Of a DNA stretch of 49,179 nucleotides, positions 38,239-46,328 are shown one piece after another. The stretch is from a virus: IMG/VR virus record IMGVR_UViG_3300018466_000003, positions 1-49,179 of that record. One strand, given 5' to 3'. How positions within the stretch are numbered: the first letter of the stretch is position 1; each line of letters opens with the position of its first letter. Both the position numbers and the translations under genes were made by a program. Under the pieces are notes generated by a model. It did not search any database. It had not been told where the DNA came from and saw only the letters and a program-made list of their open reading frames with translations.

Positions 38239-39384
38239 ATGGCCCGTATCCGCACGATCAAGCCCGAATTCTGGGAAGACGACACAATCGGCATCCTGTC
38301 CCTACACGCACGACTCCTGTTCATCGCAACGTGGAACGTCGCTGACGATGAGGGCCTCCTCAGGTGGACTGCCGCTTATCTCAAGTCCGTGGCGTTCCGC
38401 TACGACTGGGAGATCACCGAAGCCGCCGTTGCCGACATGATGACCGAACTCGCCGACAACGGGATGGTGCACCCCTACCAGGGCGGCAAAGCCAAAGACC
38501 GTCTCGGATGGATCGTCAACTTTCACAAGCACCAGAAGGTAAACCGGCCGCAGCCGTCGCGGCTCGCCGCGCCGTCACTGCAAAATCCCGCCATCCTCGG
38601 CGTGTACATGCGGCGCGACAACCGAAAGTGCCACCTGTGCAACAGGATCGTGCGGAACAAGGGCTACGAGTCCAGGGCGTACCCGAGTGATGCGGCCTCG
38701 CTCGATCACGTCATCCCAGTCAGCGCCGGGGGCGGCGACCACCCGACGAACATCCGCGTGTCCCACGTCGGCTGCAACAAGGCACGACGCGATCGTCCGG
38801 TTGAGGAGTACCGGCAGATGCTGAAGCAACGGGGGGCGGCGGCCCTACCGCTCGAACCCTCAGCGGCCCCGCCGCCCGACGATCCTCAGTGGACCGACGC
38901 AGTGAACAGCTCCAGTACCGATTCACTGAACGACGCAGACACCAGTTCAGTGAACAACTTTCCGCCTGGCGGAAACACGCAGGTCAGCAACTCACTGAAT
39001 GATTCAGTGAACAATTCACTGCCGGAATGGAATGGAAAGGGAAAGGAAGGGAAGGGAAAGCCTCCGGCGGTCACGCGCGCTACGCGCACGGACGCGCGAG
39101 ACGCCGACCTCGCAACGCTGACCGCGCAGACCATCACGGCGGCGTGGGTTGACCGCGTCCGGAGCAACGGCGTCGAGCCGCCTAAGAACCTGATCGGTCA
39201 GGCCGCGCGGACGGTGAAGCAACTCCTAGACGGTGGCAACGATCCGCAGCGCGTTCTCAGCGCCGCATGCCTTGCCGCATCGAAGGGTTTCGCGACGGTT
39301 GACCGGGAACTGTTGCGCGCCAACGGTGACCCTGACGCGGACCGGCGCGACCCGAACACCGGACGCATCGTGGACTGGGCGTGA
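38239..39384 (+). CDS. Replication initiator with embedded HNH domain
   Basis: Encodes 381 aa. Residues 1-~110 are the winged-helix start of phage replication proteins (MARIRTIKPEFWEDDTIGIL, RLLFIATWNVADDEGLLRW, VNFHKHQKVNRPQPSR). Residues ~128-190 are an HNH endonuclease module: CHLCNRIVRN, LDHVIPVSAGGGDHPTNI and HVGCNKARRDRP. Residues ~215-262 are a Ser/Asn-rich linker whose DNA carries the origin-like repeats at 38899-39021. A DnaD-like helical domain closes the protein (NLIGQAARTVKQLLDGGNDPQRVLSAACLAASKGF). The ATPase follows with a GTGATG overlap. Confidence 0.75.
   Translation: MARIRTIKPEFWEDDTIGILSLHARLLFIATWNVADDEGLLRWTAAYLKSVAFRYDWEITEAAVADMMTELADNGMVHPYQGGKAKDRLGWIVNFHKHQKVNRPQPSRLAAPSLQNPAILGVYMRRDNRKCHLCNRIVRNKGYESRAYPSDAASLDHVIPVSAGGGDHPTNIRVSHVGCNKARRDRPVEEYRQMLKQRGAAALPLEPSAAPPPDDPQWTDAVNSSSTDSLNDADTSSVNNFPPGGNTQVSNSLNDSVNNSLPEWNGKGKEGKGKPPAVTRATRTDARDADLATLTAQTITAAWVDRVRSNGVEPPKNLIGQAARTVKQLLDGGNDPQRVLSAACLAASKGFATVDRELLRANGDPDADRRDPNTGRIVDWA
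38899..39063. other. Candidate replication origin: iterons inside the initiator gene
   Basis: Six copies of TTCASTGAA or close variants lie at 38899-38908, 38922-38932, 38946-38957, 38992-38999, 39003-39010 and 39015-39021. The fourth and fifth form the palindrome TCACTGAATGATTCAGTGA. A second palindrome, TTTCCGCCTGGCGGAAA, is at 38959-38975. A strongly purine-biased tract (GGAAAGG-type) follows at ~39024-39063. Iterons followed by a skewed tract inside the initiator gene is the lambda ori arrangement. Confidence 0.7.
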
Positions 39385-40700
39385 TGGGCAACCCGATTCC
39401 TGCTGACGTCGTGGCGGAACGTCAGACGATCGCGATCGTGCTTGCGCCGCTCTGTCCGGAGGAGATCCTGGCGCGGTTCGTGGTGATCCCGCCGGACGCG
39501 TGGCAGCACCCGGCGCACAACGTCGTGGCCGCCGTGGTCCGTGATCGCATCGTGCGGCGCATCCCGATCGACCCGCTGATCGTGGCCGAAGACGCGTCGG
39601 CGGCGTGCGGCACCGACCACCAGGCGGCACGGGTGCGGCAGCTCGTGATCGACGTCGCGACCGGCTCGCCCCCGTGGACGGCGTTCGACTGGTACGCCGA
39701 GCAGGTCTTGCGGCAGGCCTACCTGCGCAACGTCCACCGGGCAGCAACCCGCTTGGCGCAACTGGCAGAACGCGGCCTAGACGGCGCCGACATGGGCGAC
39801 GTCGCCGCCCAGCTACGCGCCTACATCGACGAGATCGACGGCGGCTACGGACTCACCGACGCGGACAAGCCCATCAGCCTGGAAAAGCTGATGGCACAAC
39901 AGGAAGAGGCCCACGACTGGTTGGTGCCCGGCTTGCTCGAACGCACCGACCGGCTGATCGTCACCGGCTTCGAAGGGGCAGGGAAAACCGAACTCGTCTC
40001 CCAGTTCGGGATCACGTTGGGCGCCGGTCTGCATCCGTTCACCGGCGGGCTGGTGCACGCGAAGCCGCTGCGGGTGCTGGTGCTGGACGCGGAGAACTCC
40101 CGGCGGCAGATCCGCCGCCGCTGGGCACGGATGCGGTCCCGAGTGGACGAACTCCGGGCACGTGCCGACGCTGACCCCGTCGACTGGGACGACACCGTGC
40201 GGTTCGTCATCCGGCCGGACGGCGTCGACCTCGCGTCACCGCCGGAATGCGCGCGGCTCGAACAAGCCATTGCGCTCACCGGCCCGGACGTCGTCATTGG
40301 CGGGCCGCTGTACAAGCTCACCCGAGCCGACGTGCGAGACGAACCGGCAGCGCGGGCACTCGTCGATGTGCTGGACCGGCTGCGCGTCAAGCACCGGTTC
40401 GCGCTGGTCGTTGAGGCGCACGTCGGCCACGGCGGCGAGTTCACCGGCGGACGCAAACTCCGGCCGGTCGGGTCCAGCCTGTTCCTCCGCTGGCCAGAGT
40501 TCGGTGTCGGATTGCGGGCGCATTCCGAAGCACGCCAACAAGAACGGCCCGATCTCGTCGAACTCGTCTCCTGGCGCGGCGCCCGTGACCAGCGTGATTT
40601 TCCGAACCTGTTGGGCCACTCACGCCGCGAACTGCCTTGGACACCACGGGATACGGCCTACCGCAAGCGAAACCACATGCCGGAATGGAGGCGGGAATGA
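39381..40700 (+). CDS. RepA/DnaB-like replicative ATPase
   Basis: Encodes 439 aa from GTG 39381 (ATG 39384 equally possible). Residues ~8-110 resemble the DnaB N-terminal domain (VVAERQTIAIVLAPLCPEEILARF; PAHNVVAAVVRDRIVRRIPIDP). Residues ~185-400 are a RecA-fold ATPase: Walker A GFEGAGKT, Walker B LRVLVLDAEN, then GPDVVIGGPLYKL and LVVEAHVGHGG. This is the layout of RepA-like/DnaB-like helicases or helicase loaders in actinophages. It probably cooperates with the initiator upstream. Confidence 0.8.
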   Translation: MMGNPIPADVVAERQTIAIVLAPLCPEEILARFVVIPPDAWQHPAHNVVAAVVRDRIVRRIPIDPLIVAEDASAACGTDHQAARVRQLVIDVATGSPPWTAFDWYAEQVLRQAYLRNVHRAATRLAQLAERGLDGADMGDVAAQLRAYIDEIDGGYGLTDADKPISLEKLMAQQEEAHDWLVPGLLERTDRLIVTGFEGAGKTELVSQFGITLGAGLHPFTGGLVHAKPLRVLVLDAENSRRQIRRRWARMRSRVDELRARADADPVDWDDTVRFVIRPDGVDLASPPECARLEQAIALTGPDVVIGGPLYKLTRADVRDEPAARALVDVLDRLRVKHRFALVVEAHVGHGGEFTGGRKLRPVGSSLFLRWPEFGVGLRAHSEARQQERPDLVELVSWRGARDQRDFPNLLGHSRRELPWTPRDTAYRKRNHMPEWRRE

Positions 40701-40891
40701 ACCACCGACGACGGGAGACACCAGCGATGACGCGGTTCCTGGCCGGTGGCGTGACATGCGTCGCGCTCGGCTGGTGCGTCGGCGGCATGATCGCCGCCGC
40801 CATGCACGGGCAGACCGGGCACGCCGTCCTGTTCGCGCTGCTCACCGGCGGGACCATCGCCTACCTGTGGCGCCTGGCGGTCCAGCGATGA
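40697..40891 (+). CDS. Small membrane protein
   Basis: Encodes 64 aa from ATG 40697 (overlap ATGA). Two transmembrane helices (FLAGGVTCVALGWCVGGMIAAAM; HAVLFALLTGGTIAYLWRL) after a basic N-terminus. Function unknown. Confidence 0.55.
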   Translation: MNHRRRETPAMTRFLAGGVTCVALGWCVGGMIAAAMHGQTGHAVLFALLTGGTIAYLWRLAVQR

Positions 40892-41418
40892 CCGGCGGCG
40901 GCGCAGCAGCCCGCAACAAGGGGGCCCGTGCCGAGAAGGACCTCGCCCGCTACCTGCGGACGTGGTGGCCTCTCGCGGAACGCAAGTGGGACAACGGATG
41001 GCGCAGCAGCGACCGCGTATCAGCCGACCACGGTGACATTCGCGGCACGTCGCCGATCGTGTGGCAAGTCAAGCACTGTAAGGATTTCCGGCTGGACGAG
41101 TTCATGCGTCAGACCGCCGAACAGACTGTTGCGGCCGGTGCTGACTTCGGCGTGTTGGTGCAACGGCGCGACGGCACCAGCGACCCCGGCCGCTGGTGGG
41201 CGTGGCTGACCGTGGCCGATGTGCTGCTGATGGGCGGCCTCGACCTGGTGCCGCGCGACGTCGACCCGGCGACGCTCACGGCACCGGTGCGCATCGAGCT
41301 GCGGCACGTCGTCGCGCTGCTGATCGCCGCCGGATACGCAAGCCCTGTGGGCGCGTCTCAGAGCGACGCAGACCCCCAACCCGCACCAACCACCCTAGGG
41401 AGCGCTGAAAGTGGCTGA
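40888..41418 (+). CDS. PD-(D/E)XK, Holliday junction resolvase-like protein
   Basis: Encodes 176 aa from ATG 40888. Residues ~8-90 fit a restriction/resolvase nuclease core: NKGARAEKDLARYL (Glu), DHGDIRG (Asp) and IVWQVKHCKDF (Q-x-K). Then EQTVAAGADFGVLVQRRDG and WWAWLTVADVLL complete the fold. Such proteins follow replication ATPases in actinophages and may resolve recombination intermediates. Nuclease class is inferred from motif order. Confidence 0.65.
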   Translation: MTGGGAAARNKGARAEKDLARYLRTWWPLAERKWDNGWRSSDRVSADHGDIRGTSPIVWQVKHCKDFRLDEFMRQTAEQTVAAGADFGVLVQRRDGTSDPGRWWAWLTVADVLLMGGLDLVPRDVDPATLTAPVRIELRHVVALLIAAGYASPVGASQSDADPQPAPTTLGSAESG

Positions 41419-41713
41419 GAAGCCAGCCCCTAGGGGCGCAATGGGCATCCCGAAGCGACCTACCCCGGCAACCTGCCGGGGATGCACCGCCCGGTGGCAC
41501 GGGACCCGGCGGGCGCACTGCGCCGCGTGCCACCACACGTTCAGCTCCGTGACCGCGTTCGACCGGCACCGCACCCCCGACGGCGACCACGGGCAGTGCC
41601 TCGACCCCGCCACGCTCGCCGCACTCGTCTACCGCCACGGCGCCTGGTCGTGGCCACCCATGCCAGAGCACGCCCGGCGACGCCGCGCCGGACAACCACC
41701 CCGAAAGGATTGA
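41411..41713 (+). CDS. FDXHR-type zinc-binding protein
   Basis: Encodes 100 aa from GTG 41411. CRGCTARWHGTRRAHCAACHHTFSSVTAFDRHR then GQC is the FDXHR zinc motif: CxxC, W-x-G, AHCxxCHxTFS, FDxHR, and a late Cys. The family is common in actinophage early operons; function is unknown. It overlaps the previous gene by eight bases. Confidence 0.75.
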   Translation: MAEKPAPRGAMGIPKRPTPATCRGCTARWHGTRRAHCAACHHTFSSVTAFDRHRTPDGDHGQCLDPATLAALVYRHGAWSWPPMPEHARRRRAGQPPRKD

Positions 41714-41715
41714 CC

Positions 41716-41892
41716 ATGGTTCAGCCGTGCCCCGAATGCCGCCAGACCCGGCGACACAAGCTGTCATGCGACGTGCCCAACCGCGCACTCCGTCGCGGCG
41801 ACGGCACCACGTCCACCGTGGACACCGTCGACACCTACAGCCCCGGCGAGACCAACGACAGCAGCAGCTGCGGAAGCGGCGGGGGCGACTGA
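41716..41892 (+). CDS. Small Cys-containing protein
   Basis: Encodes 58 aa from ATG 41716, with GAAAGGA upstream. CPECRQTRRHKLSC at residues 5-18 is a zinc-ribbon-like half; a Thr/Ser/Asp-rich tail follows. Function unknown. Confidence 0.55.
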   Translation: MVQPCPECRQTRRHKLSCDVPNRALRRGDGTTSTVDTVDTYSPGETNDSSSCGSGGGD

Positions 41893-41893
41893 C

Positions 41894-42139
41894 ATGGGCC
41901 CCGTGTTCAACGTCATTCCTGCCACCACCAAAGACCTACGTGTCAGCAGCGACCAGAAAGCCCGCGCCGTACGCACCATCGCCCACTACGCACACGACGC
42001 CGACGACCTCCGCGAACTGCTCGACATCATCGGACTCGACGCCGCCGACCGGCACCCCGCCCCCGTCCAACCGGTCGACACACCGGACGCACGCGCCACC
42101 CCCACCCGCCATCGCCACCGATACACCCGACAGCGCTAA
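41894..42139 (+). CDS. Small hypothetical protein
   Basis: Encodes 81 aa from ATG 41894. Helical (SSDQKARAVRTIAHYAHDADDLRELLDIIGLD) with a basic, His/Arg-rich end. No motif recognised. Confidence 0.5.
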   Translation: MGPVFNVIPATTKDLRVSSDQKARAVRTIAHYAHDADDLRELLDIIGLDAADRHPAPVQPVDTPDARATPTRHRHRYTRQR

Positions 42140-42161
42140 CCCACCCCCGAAAGGACAACCC

Positions 42162-42356
42162 GTGAACAACCACCACCGCCGCCGGGAAAAGCTCCCCGTG
42201 CTCGCCGCGTTCGGATTCCTCGGCCTCCTCGGCGGCGCCCTCGCATGGGTCCTATCCGGACACTGGGAATGGATCGCCGTCGGTGCCGCCGTGTTCCTCG
42301 CCGTCGCCGTCATCGGCGCCGCACTCGACAGCAGCGACGACCAGCACAAGGACTAG
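42162..42356 (+). CDS. Small membrane protein
   Basis: Encodes 64 aa from GTG 42162, with GAAAGGA upstream. Two transmembrane helices (VLAAFGFLGLLGGALAWVL; WIAVGAAVFLAVAVIGAAL). Function unknown. Confidence 0.55.
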   Translation: MNNHHRRREKLPVLAAFGFLGLLGGALAWVLSGHWEWIAVGAAVFLAVAVIGAALDSSDDQHKD

Positions 42357-42361
42357 CCGCC

Positions 42362-43036
42362 GTGAACCGATGCCACATCAACGGGTGCGTCCGCGACGTT
42401 CACCACCTACCCGCATACGCGTGCGACACATGCGTTGTCCGCATCCTGCGGCACCTACGGGAAATCGAGATCTACACGTCGATCATCCGCACCACCAAGC
42501 AACCCGGACGCGGCAACGACGGCACCCGCCGGGCACCCGGCTACGGATCACGAAGCCCTGCCAACGACACCAAGCTCGCCGCCGACGACTACCGCACACG
42601 GTCCACAGGAGACGGACCAGACGATCAAGACGACGTCATGTCCATCGTCGGCACCATCCACGGGATCAACCTCGCGCTACGCGACGAACTCGGCATCCTC
42701 GACACCACGCGGGGCGTCGACCTCGGCCGCGAGTTCGGATGGTTGCGCGCGCACATCGCGTGGTGCGCGGAACACCCCTGGGTCGCAGACCTTGCCGACA
42801 ACATCGCTGAACTACACGCGCAAACCCGGCGGCTCGCCGGTGACGGACCCCCGCCGCCGGTCGGACAGTGCCTACGCGACGGATGCGACGGCGACGTGTA
42901 CCCGGCGCTGATCGACGACCCGCAACACCCCCGCACCGGTCGCATCGACGGCGGCCGGTGCAACACCTGCGGCTACGCCTACGACTGGAATGATCTTGTG
43001 GCCGTCCACCGCCACCGCCTGGAAGGGAGCCGATGA
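42362..43036 (+). CDS. Zinc-binding early protein
   Basis: Encodes 224 aa from GTG 42362. Two Cys clusters: CHINGCVRDVHHLPAYACDTC at the start, and CLRDGCDGDV ... CNTCGYAY near the end. Between them is a helical region (MSIVGTIHGINLALRDELGI; HIAWCAEHPWVADLADNIAELH). The end cluster followed by YDWNDLVAV is common in actinophage proteins that carry an N-terminal zinc site. Function unknown. Confidence 0.6.
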   Translation: MNRCHINGCVRDVHHLPAYACDTCVVRILRHLREIEIYTSIIRTTKQPGRGNDGTRRAPGYGSRSPANDTKLAADDYRTRSTGDGPDDQDDVMSIVGTIHGINLALRDELGILDTTRGVDLGREFGWLRAHIAWCAEHPWVADLADNIAELHAQTRRLAGDGPPPPVGQCLRDGCDGDVYPALIDDPQHPRTGRIDGGRCNTCGYAYDWNDLVAVHRHRLEGSR

Positions 43037-43221
43037 CCACCGACACCGGGCGGAAAGTCCTCGCCGCGCACCTCATCCGCTGCGCCAGAGACGACATCCC
43101 CGTCGACAAGATCCGTGGCTACCTATACGCGTTCGACATCCCTCACGGCGACCACGCCGACGAACTACACGCCATGGCCGAACTGATCGCCAACGCACAG
43201 ATCACCATCACATGGGGGTGA
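43033..43221 (+). CDS. Small hypothetical protein
   Basis: Encodes 62 aa from ATG 43033 (overlap ATGA): VLAAHLIRCARDDIPVDKIR then GYLYAFDIPHGDHADELHAMAEL. Soluble and helical. Function unknown. Confidence 0.5.
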   Translation: MTTDTGRKVLAAHLIRCARDDIPVDKIRGYLYAFDIPHGDHADELHAMAELIANAQITITWG

Positions 43222-43228
43222 ACACCCG

Positions 43229-43453
43229 ATGCGAGCACGACCACCCATTGTGGACACCAGCACCGAACGCACACTCGTCGACCGGCGCACACTCGCCTAC
43301 ATGACACAGCGGCCCGTCAGCACCATCCGGGCGCGCTGCGAAGTCGTCAGCTACCACCCCGACGGGCGCGCGCTCTACGACCACGACGCGGCCCGCGCCG
43401 TCCTAGCGGTCACCCCGCCGCGTGGACATTCGTACGTCCCACTTGCCACCTGA
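43229..43453 (+). CDS. Small HTH-like protein ending the early operon
   Basis: Encodes 74 aa from ATG 43229. LVDRRTLAYMTQRPVSTIRARCEVVSYHPDGRALYDHDAARAVL resembles a MerR/excisionase-type winged helix (a helix pair, then the wing and a final helix). It could be a DNA-binding regulator or another directionality-factor candidate. Followed by a hairpin and a strong terminator. Confidence 0.55.
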   Translation: MRARPPIVDTSTERTLVDRRTLAYMTQRPVSTIRARCEVVSYHPDGRALYDHDAARAVLAVTPPRGHSYVPLAT

Positions 43454-43478
43454 CCGCAACCTGTAGCACCCTTGCCGC

Positions 43479-43498
43479 GCGGGCAGAACTCTGCCCGC
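43479..43498 (+). terminator. Short hairpin after the early operon
   Basis: Eight-bp stem GCGGGCAG / CTGCCCGC with loop AACT. Lies just before a larger terminator. Confidence 0.5.
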
Positions 43499-43537
43499 AA
43501 TCCGCCACGTGCTCACGCCCTTGCGACCACTGGCGCC

Positions 43538-43584
43538 CGAAACCCCCGACATTAGGCCGCCGCCTAACCGTGTCGGGGGTTTCG
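43538..43584 (+). terminator. Strong terminator of the early operon
   Basis: Outer 14-bp stem (43538-43551 with 43571-43584) and an inner stem TTAGGC/GCCTAA, followed by TCTTGT. It separates the replication operon from the virion-type genes that follow. Confidence 0.85.
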
Positions 43585-43613
43585 TCTTGTCCGGACACAA
43601 TGGAGGGACCACC

Positions 43614-43802
43614 GTGACTGACGTGCCATACCCCGGACCGGCCGACGCTGACCCGAACGACACCGGGACCGTGTCCCCGGACGTGCCGGACACCGCCCCG
43701 CCGGTCACGCCGGACACCGTGACCCCGCCCGTCAGCGGCCAGGCCGACGACGCCGACGCCGACGCGGACGACGCCGACGCCGACGACGGCGACGCAAGCT
43801 AG
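43614..43802 (+). CDS. Small acidic Pro/Asp-rich protein
   Basis: Encodes 62 aa from GTG 43614, with GGAGGGA upstream. The first half is Pro/Asp/Thr-rich; the end is DDADADADDADADDGDAS, almost entirely Asp and Ala. Likely disordered. It opens the block of virion-type genes. Function unknown. Confidence 0.55.
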   Translation: MTDVPYPGPADADPNDTGTVSPDVPDTAPPVTPDTVTPPVSGQADDADADADDADADDGDAS

Positions 43803-43893
43803 GGAGTCCCCGGCGCACCGGGTGCACCGCCACACAGGCGACACCGGGGACGCCGCAGACACTACCCGCGCGACCGAAGTGGACAGACAGCCG

Positions 43894-44082
43894 ATGGCAT
43901 GGCGCACCGGCCACAAGAACGCCCGGAACATCTACTACGCCACCAGCGGCGCCGACATCCACGTCGGCGTGATGTTCACCGAAGCACTAGGCCGCTACGT
44001 GGCCGACGAACTCAACCGACGCGACGCCGACCAGCCACCCCTACCCGGCGGCGACATCGGCACCCCCGCGCGACCCGACTAG
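43894..44082 (+). CDS. Small conserved phage protein
   Basis: Encodes 62 aa if ATG 43894 is used: MAWRTGHKNARNIYYATSGA then DIHVGVMFTEALGRYVADELN. GTG starts at 43879 and 43822 are also in frame, and no strong ribosome site distinguishes them. Short proteins of the WRTGxxNxRNIY...LN type are frequent in actinophages. Function unknown. Confidence 0.5.
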   Translation: MAWRTGHKNARNIYYATSGADIHVGVMFTEALGRYVADELNRRDADQPPLPGGDIGTPARPD

Positions 44083-44109
44083 CGCACAGCCGCAACCGAA
44101 AGAGGCACC

Positions 44110-44457
44110 ATGCCCGCGACCGCAGTCGCCGTCACCTCTGTGCCGCACGGCGTAGCGACCAACAACAGCACCGGCGTAGCCGTCGACGGCACCAACGGCA
44201 ACACCGTCGTCAACTCCAGTGCAGGCAAGACGTTCGTGCGCTTCACCAAAACCGACGCGTCCACGTGCACCGTCTCCGTCGCCATCACCCGCAAGGTAGC
44301 CGGACAGAGCGTCACCCCGATCTCGCTCACCATCCCCGCCACCACCGGAGACATCCTCTACCCCCTCGGCGACCCCAACGACTTCGGCGAAACCGTCACG
44401 TTCACGTACACCGCCGCCACCGCCGCCACCAAGATCTTCGCGTTCAGCCGCCCCTGA
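44110..44457 (+). CDS. Small virion-type protein
   Basis: Encodes 115 aa from ATG 44110, with GAAAGAGG upstream. An all-beta, Thr/Val/Ala-rich sequence (GKTFVRFTKTDASTCTVSVAITRKVAGQSVTPISLTIPATTGDILYPLGDPNDFGETVTFTYTAA) of the kind found in capsid decoration or tail-surface proteins. It directly precedes the fibre gene. Role inferred from fold type and context. Confidence 0.55.
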   Translation: MPATAVAVTSVPHGVATNNSTGVAVDGTNGNTVVNSSAGKTFVRFTKTDASTCTVSVAITRKVAGQSVTPISLTIPATTGDILYPLGDPNDFGETVTFTYTAATAATKIFAFSRP

Positions 44458-44485
44458 AACCCTGACCGCGCAAGGGGGTTGACCG

Positions 44486-45913
44486 ATGCCCCTACCGGCG
44501 TCCCTCGCGATCAAAACCCTGCACGGCCGGTACAGCGCACTACCCAACGGCGACGCCCCCACCGGCCGCGTCGACTTCGTAGCCCCCGCCGTACTCCGCG
44601 TCACCGCCGACGACACCATCGTGTTGCCGACCGTGTACACCGCCACCGTCGCAAATGGACAATTCACCGCGCTACTGCCCGCCACCGACGACCCCGCCAT
44701 CAGCCCCACCGGCTGGACCTACGAAGTCGTCGAACGCCTCACCGGGCACCCCATCCGGCGCTACCGCATCGCGATCCCCGTGGCGACCGTCGGCACCCTC
44801 GAACTAGCCGACATCCCCCACGCCACAACGATCGTGCCCACCGCGTCCTACGCCACCACGGCAGACATCGTCGCCCTCGACGCCCGCCTCGACGAACTCG
44901 AAGCCGCCCCCGGCGGCGGCGTCACCGACCACGGCGCACTCACCGGACTAGCCGACGACGACCACGGCCAGTACTACAACGCGGCACGACTCACCACCGC
45001 GCTCAGCCCCTACGCCACCACCGCCGCCGTCACCACCGGGCTAGCGTCCAAATCGGACACCGGCCACACGCATACCCAAGGTCAAGTCACCGGCCTCACC
45101 GCCGACCTTGCAGGCAAAGCCGCCACCGTCCACACACACGCACAAGCGGATGTCACCGGCCTCACCGGCGCGCTCGACGGCAAAGCCAACACTGCGCACA
45201 GCCACGCACAAAGCGACGTCACCGGGCTAGCCGATGCGTTGGACGACAAGGCAGACGCTGCCCACGTCCACGCACAAGCCGACGTCACCGGGCTGACCGC
45301 AGCACTCGCAGGTAAAGCCGCCACGGCACACACCCATGCCACGGCTGATGTCACCGGGCTAGACGCTGCCCTCGCAGGCAAAGCCGCCACCGCGCACACG
45401 CACATCATCGGCGACACCACAGGGCTCAGCGCCGCACTCGCAGCACTAGCAACGAAACCCACCGTGCGGTCCGCGTACATCACCACCGGCGACGTAGCCC
45501 TACCCGACACCAGCGGCGCGTGGAGCCGCCCCGGCGAAGCCAACGGACTCCCCGCAGGATTCACCCTCGACCTACCCGCCGCCATCGGCGACTGGGTAGA
45601 ACTCGGCATCCACGCAATGAAAAGCGACAACACACAAGCCTTTTTGGACGGCGCCGTACTCGTCGGCACCAGCGTTGTTCGCTACCTAGCCAGCGGCACC
45701 AGCACCCCCGCCGTCGAAGGTGACCCCGCCTGGTACCCGCCACCCTTCAAAGGCGTCACCACCAGCCGAGGATTCATCGTCGAAGCCGGACACCTCGACA
45801 GCGGCAGCGTGAAGTTCATCCTGGCCAACAAAACCGCCGGAGGCGGAACGCTCTACGCGTCAGCGTCCTTCCCGTTCCACTGGGTCGCGAAGAACCTCGG
45901 GCCGGTGAACTGA
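44486..45913 (+). CDS. Tail fibre / receptor-binding-type protein with repeats
   Basis: Encodes 475 aa from ATG 44486. Residues 1-~115 are a globular beta domain that could dock to the tail. A DHGALTGLADDDHGQYYN motif at ~148-165, typical of phage fibres, leads into six repeats of ~22 residues at 194-319 (unit like HTHAQADVTGLTGALDGKANTA). The C-terminal 150 residues form a separate beta domain (FTLDLPAAIGDWVELGIHAM; GVTTSRGFIVEAGHLDSGSVKFILANKTAG), probably the receptor-binding head. It is encoded far from the main tail operon. Confidence 0.75.
   Translation: MPLPASLAIKTLHGRYSALPNGDAPTGRVDFVAPAVLRVTADDTIVLPTVYTATVANGQFTALLPATDDPAISPTGWTYEVVERLTGHPIRRYRIAIPVATVGTLELADIPHATTIVPTASYATTADIVALDARLDELEAAPGGGVTDHGALTGLADDDHGQYYNAARLTTALSPYATTAAVTTGLASKSDTGHTHTQGQVTGLTADLAGKAATVHTHAQADVTGLTGALDGKANTAHSHAQSDVTGLADALDDKADAAHVHAQADVTGLTAALAGKAATAHTHATADVTGLDAALAGKAATAHTHIIGDTTGLSAALAALATKPTVRSAYITTGDVALPDTSGAWSRPGEANGLPAGFTLDLPAAIGDWVELGIHAMKSDNTQAFLDGAVLVGTSVVRYLASGTSTPAVEGDPAWYPPPFKGVTTSRGFIVEAGHLDSGSVKFILANKTAGGGTLYASASFPFHWVAKNLGPVN
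45065..45442 (+). repeat. Tandem ~66-bp coding repeats in the fibre gene
   Basis: Six in-frame copies of a ~66-bp unit encode the 22-residue HTHAQADVTGL-type repeat. Copies are similar but not identical, so they have diverged since duplication. Copy-number change here would lengthen or shorten the fibre. Confidence 0.75.
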
Positions 45914-45918
45914 CCACA

Positions 45919-46269
45919 ATGGACCTCTACTTCGAGCCGTACTGGCGCGACGTCGGCCACCTCGTCGCATGGCTCGACGCACACCCCGCCCTCTACGGCG
46001 ACGCACTCCAGTGGAGAGTCGGGAAAATCGTCGAAGAAGTCGGCGAAGCACAAGCCGCACTCGGTGCCATCGCACAACAAAACCCGCGCAAAACCGGGAT
46101 CACCGGCAACGGCATCAGCCCCACCGCACGACTCGCCGCCGAACTCTGCGACGTCATCATCACCGCATCCGTCGCACTCCACACACTCACCCCCGCGCCC
46201 GCCGAACAAGTCGCCGCGCGCATCGACGCCATCCGAGAACGCATCACCCCCCAAGGAGAACCAGCATGA
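45919..46269 (+). CDS. MazG-like protein
   Basis: Encodes 116 aa from ATG 45919. ALQWRVGKIVEEVGEAQAALGAIAQQNPRKTG followed by ARLAAELCDVIITASVALH is the MazG-like core with EExGE and ELxD metal-binding motifs. MazG-family enzymes hydrolyse nucleoside triphosphates or alarmone-like nucleotides; phage versions may alter host nucleotide pools. Only one MazG-like domain is present. Overlaps a 20-codon gene (ATGA). Confidence 0.75.
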   Translation: MDLYFEPYWRDVGHLVAWLDAHPALYGDALQWRVGKIVEEVGEAQAALGAIAQQNPRKTGITGNGISPTARLAAELCDVIITASVALHTLTPAPAEQVAARIDAIRERITPQGEPA

Positions 46270-46328
46270 TCGGCCAGCTCATCGACCAGCTCACCGCACT
46301 CATCTGCGCGCTGCTCGACATCCTGTGA
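46266..46328 (+). CDS. Tiny hydrophobic peptide (tentative)
   Basis: A 20-codon frame, MIGQLIDQLTALICALLDIL, linked by ATGA overlap to the MazG-like gene and by GTGA overlap to the next gene. It is amphipathic to hydrophobic. It may be a real micro-protein or a coupling reading frame that passes ribosomes to the next gene. Confidence 0.4.
   Translation: MIGQLIDQLTALICALLDIL

Noticed and set aside
38959-38975. Perfect palindrome considered as a terminator
   Set aside because: It lies in the coding linker among iterons with no T run; an origin element is more likely.
45065-45442. Tandem repeats considered as a CRISPR array
   Set aside because: Units are contiguous, in frame, diverged and encode fibre repeats; there are no unique spacers.
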